DNA of 64,000 nt from contig JOAA01000004.1 in the NCBI GenBank assembly GCA_000720375.1, positions 248,001 through 312,000 on the forward strand, in the 5' to 3' direction. Positions 62,479 through 64,000 of this stretch are shown in pieces. Position 1 is the first letter of the stretch, and every line of letters starts with the position of its first letter. The position numbers were made by a program, and so were the translations under genes. The notes under the pieces are model-generated. The model saw only the letters and a list, made by a program, of their open reading frames with translations. It did no database searches and was not told the origin of the DNA. Origin of the DNA: Rhodococcus rhodnii (GTDB lineage: Bacteria; Actinomycetota; Actinomycetes; Mycobacteriales; Pseudonocardiaceae).

Positions 62479-62553
62479 GGCTCCCCTGATTGGCGACAAA
62501 TCCCGCCATTCAGGGGAGCCCTTGATTTAAGTCAACCAGAGGGGTCTGACAGT
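62479..62553 (+). repeat. Dispersed repeat copy E with strong hairpin (terminator)
   Basis: GGCTCCCCTGA (62479-62489) pairs with TCAGGGGAGCC (62510-62520), with an inner GGCG/CGCC stem. It starts 14 bp after the protease stop. The tail CTTGATTTAAGTCAACCAGA then GGGGTCTGACAGTT aligns with the tails of copies A to C. Confidence 0.85.
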
Positions 62554-62686
62554 TCTCCTTCTGCAGGCGGCTGACCAGGCGCGTTGTTGATGATGGCGGT
62601 TTCATGACGCCCGTCGTCGAGCTCGACGGATGTCCGCACCGGCTTTGAGGCTGCCGAGCAATCAGGAAGTGCTGGTCGACGGTTAC

Positions 62687-62704
62687 TAGACCAGTCTGTA
62701 TAGT
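62687..62704 (+). promoter_or_regulatory. LmrA/QdoR-like box
   Basis: TAGACCAGTCTGTATAGT lies 7 bp before the TetR start. It matches the reverse complement of the Bacillus LmrA/QdoR operator (TAGACCRNTCTATATAWT from my knowledge of that family) at about 16 of 18 positions. It very likely autoregulates the operon. Confidence 0.65.
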
Positions 62705-62711
62705 CAGCCAC

Positions 62712-63257
62712 ATGCCCAAGAAGACCGACACGCGTGACCGGGTGCTGAAGACGGCCGCGGCGCTGTTTCGCAGCCAGGGCTACCACGCGACAGGCCTCAA
62801 CCAGGTGCTAGCGGAGGGCGGTGCGCCGAAGGGCTCGCTGTACTTCCATTTCCCTGGTGGCAAGGAGCAGCTCGCGGTCGAGTCGTTGCAGCTTTCCGGT
62901 GGCGAGCTGTGCGAGCAGCTCAAACAGGTCCGATCATTGGACGAAGTCGTTGAACTGCTTGGGAAAAGACTGGTCGAGTCGGATTTTCAGGATGGGTGTC
63001 CGATTGCGACCGTTGCGTTGGACGCGGCCAATGAGAGCGAGCAGATCCGGCAGGCTTGCGACAGCGCCTACATCTCGTGGGAACGGGTGATCGCCGATCA
63101 CCTTGAGCAGCAAGGGATCAAGGACTCCAGGGCGTTGGCCACCACGATCCTCGCGGCGATCGAGGGCGCGCTTTTGCTTGCCAGGACTCGCAAGGATCTC
63201 GCGCCGCTGCGGCAAGTCGGGCAACACCTCACACTTCTGATCCAGAAGGAGCGATGA
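62712..63257 (+). CDS. LmrA/YxaF-type TetR regulator
   Basis: A 181-residue TetR protein of the LmrA/YxaF group: VLKTAAALFRSQGYHATGLN, QVLAEGGAPKGSLYFHFPGG (helix-turn-helix) and the conserved SDFQDGCPIATVALDAANES of that group. Members respond to flavonoids or lincosamides. An LmrA-like box precedes it. It is coupled to the next gene by one base (TGATG). Confidence 0.88.
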   Translation: MPKKTDTRDRVLKTAAALFRSQGYHATGLNQVLAEGGAPKGSLYFHFPGGKEQLAVESLQLSGGELCEQLKQVRSLDEVVELLGKRLVESDFQDGCPIATVALDAANESEQIRQACDSAYISWERVIADHLEQQGIKDSRALATTILAAIEGALLLARTRKDLAPLRQVGQHLTLLIQKER

Positions 63258-64000
63258 TGCGCGTCCACCACTTGAACTGCGGAACCATGCGTCCGGCCGG
63301 CGGCAAGCTGCTCGACGACCGGCCAGGATTCCTGCGCCGCAGCACGATGATCTGTCACTGCCTGCTCATCGAGACGAACGACGGCCTCGTTCTTGTCGAC
63401 ACCGGTGTCGGGCTGGACGACATCCGCAACCCGCGTGGTTCGCTGACGCGCGAGTTCCTCATCGCGGCCAATCCCGTTCTGGACGAGCGGGAAACGGCCG
63501 CCCAGCAGGTGCGCAACCTCGGCTACCGGATCGAGGACGTCCGGCACATCCTGCCGACTCACCTCGACCAGGATCACGCGGGCGGTTTCCGGGACTTCCC
63601 GAACGCCAAAGTGCACGTCTACAAGGAGGAACTCGACGTCGCACGGGCACAGGCCACCGCGAAGGATCGCGCGAGATTCCGGATGGCGCAGTTTGAACAC
63701 GCCGACTTCGAGAGCTACGACCTCTCCGGCGAGGACTGGTTCGGCTTCGAGTCCGTCCGCGGCCTCAAGGGCTTGCCGGACGAGATCCTGCTTGTCCCGT
63801 TGCGCGGGCACACGAAGGGCCACGCGGGGATCGCGGTCGACACCGGTGAGAAATGGTTGCTGCACTGCGGTGACAGCTACTTCTTCCACGGCGAGATGGA
63901 TCCGGTGAACCCCCATTGCCCGCCGTTGCTCGTGCAGTTCCAGAAGATCGTGGAGACCGAGCGCGAGCCGCGGCTGCACAACCAGCAGCGGCTTCGCGAA
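63257..64000 (+). CDS. Metallo-beta-lactamase-fold hydrolase (partial)
   Basis: 248 residues before the window ends. THLDQDHAGG carries the metal motif as H102-x-D-x-D106-H107: the second His of HxHxDH is Asp, a variant known in some lactonase-like members. GHTKGHAGIAVDTG and LLHCGDSYFFHGEMD follow. ATG 63257 is preferred to 63254 because AAGGAG at 63246-63251 then has a usable distance. Co-translation with the LmrA-type regulator suggests it removes the compound that the regulator senses. Confidence 0.85.
   Translation, partial: MRVHHLNCGTMRPAGGKLLDDRPGFLRRSTMICHCLLIETNDGLVLVDTGVGLDDIRNPRGSLTREFLIAANPVLDERETAAQQVRNLGYRIEDVRHILPTHLDQDHAGGFRDFPNAKVHVYKEELDVARAQATAKDRARFRMAQFEHADFESYDLSGEDWFGFESVRGLKGLPDEILLVPLRGHTKGHAGIAVDTGEKWLLHCGDSYFFHGEMDPVNPHCPPLLVQFQKIVETEREPRLHNQQRLRE

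Overview
This 64-kb window is high-GC actinobacterial chromosome. It has many GTG starts, tightly overlapping operons (ATGA/GTGA/TGATG junctions), mIHF, several maleylpyruvate-isomerase/DinB-fold proteins of the kind found in mycothiol producers, NarL/DesR-type two-component pairs, DUF3558 and DUF4232 lipoproteins, and Tat-exported hydrolases. The flavour is Pseudonocardiales (Amycolatopsis/Kibdelosporangium/Lentzea-like); the genus is an inference. I see no rRNA, tRNA, CRISPR array or intact insertion sequence. The gene content is chromosomal housekeeping and catabolism, not a prophage or an obvious antibiotic cluster.
Layout. 1-0.9 kb: 5' end of an AtuA-like gene with a TetR-type operator, then decayed DNA holding a truncated response regulator and an internally deleted multicopper oxidase. 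0.9-4.3 kb: DinB-fold protein, a NarL-type two-component system and a DUF998 membrane protein. 4.2-13.5 kb: a compact catabolic operon (dipeptide-type ABC importer, aldehyde dehydrogenase, SDR, amidase) divergent from a FadR-type regulator, with a perfect FadR-class operator between them. 13.5-16.5 kb: ABC exporter plus DesKR-type two-component system. 16.7-23.7 kb: SDR, SGNH esterase, asparaginase, FadD15-like acyl-CoA synthetase, substrate-binding/VWA protein. 23.7-30.8 kb: PucR and MocR regulators, a lipoprotein, PhzF, isochorismate synthase and mIHF. 31-38 kb: second acyl-CoA ligase, secreted proteins, C39-like peptidase, PadR, Tat metallophosphoesterase. 39-49 kb: redox-linked NmrA/HxlR pair, GGCT-like protein, lipoproteins, AGPS-like oxidase/TetR/GlpD, ABC exporter. 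49-57 kb: photolyase relic, citrate synthase, PfkB kinase, acyl-CoA dehydrogenase, amidohydrolase, GH95-like glycosidase. 57-64 kb: XRE-cupin/GNAT, DUF6188, a two-gene toxin-antitoxin-like module, aldose epimerase, S1 protease, LmrA-type TetR with a metallo-beta-lactamase-fold hydrolase.
The least ordinary content lies in the gene-poor gaps: (i) a dispersed 50-80 bp repeat with five copies; (ii) a 22-bp tandem repeat at two distant loci; (iii) a roughly 48-bp degenerate minisatellite of about ten units; (iv) a 14-bp minisatellite; (v) a long palindrome at two gene ends; (vi) a GC-rich repeat followed by DnaA-box-like sites at two loci. The strongest regulatory predictions are the FadR operator at 12667, the 3 x 9-bp iterons at 60667 in front of the Phd/HicB-like antitoxin, and the LmrA/QdoR-like box at 62687.
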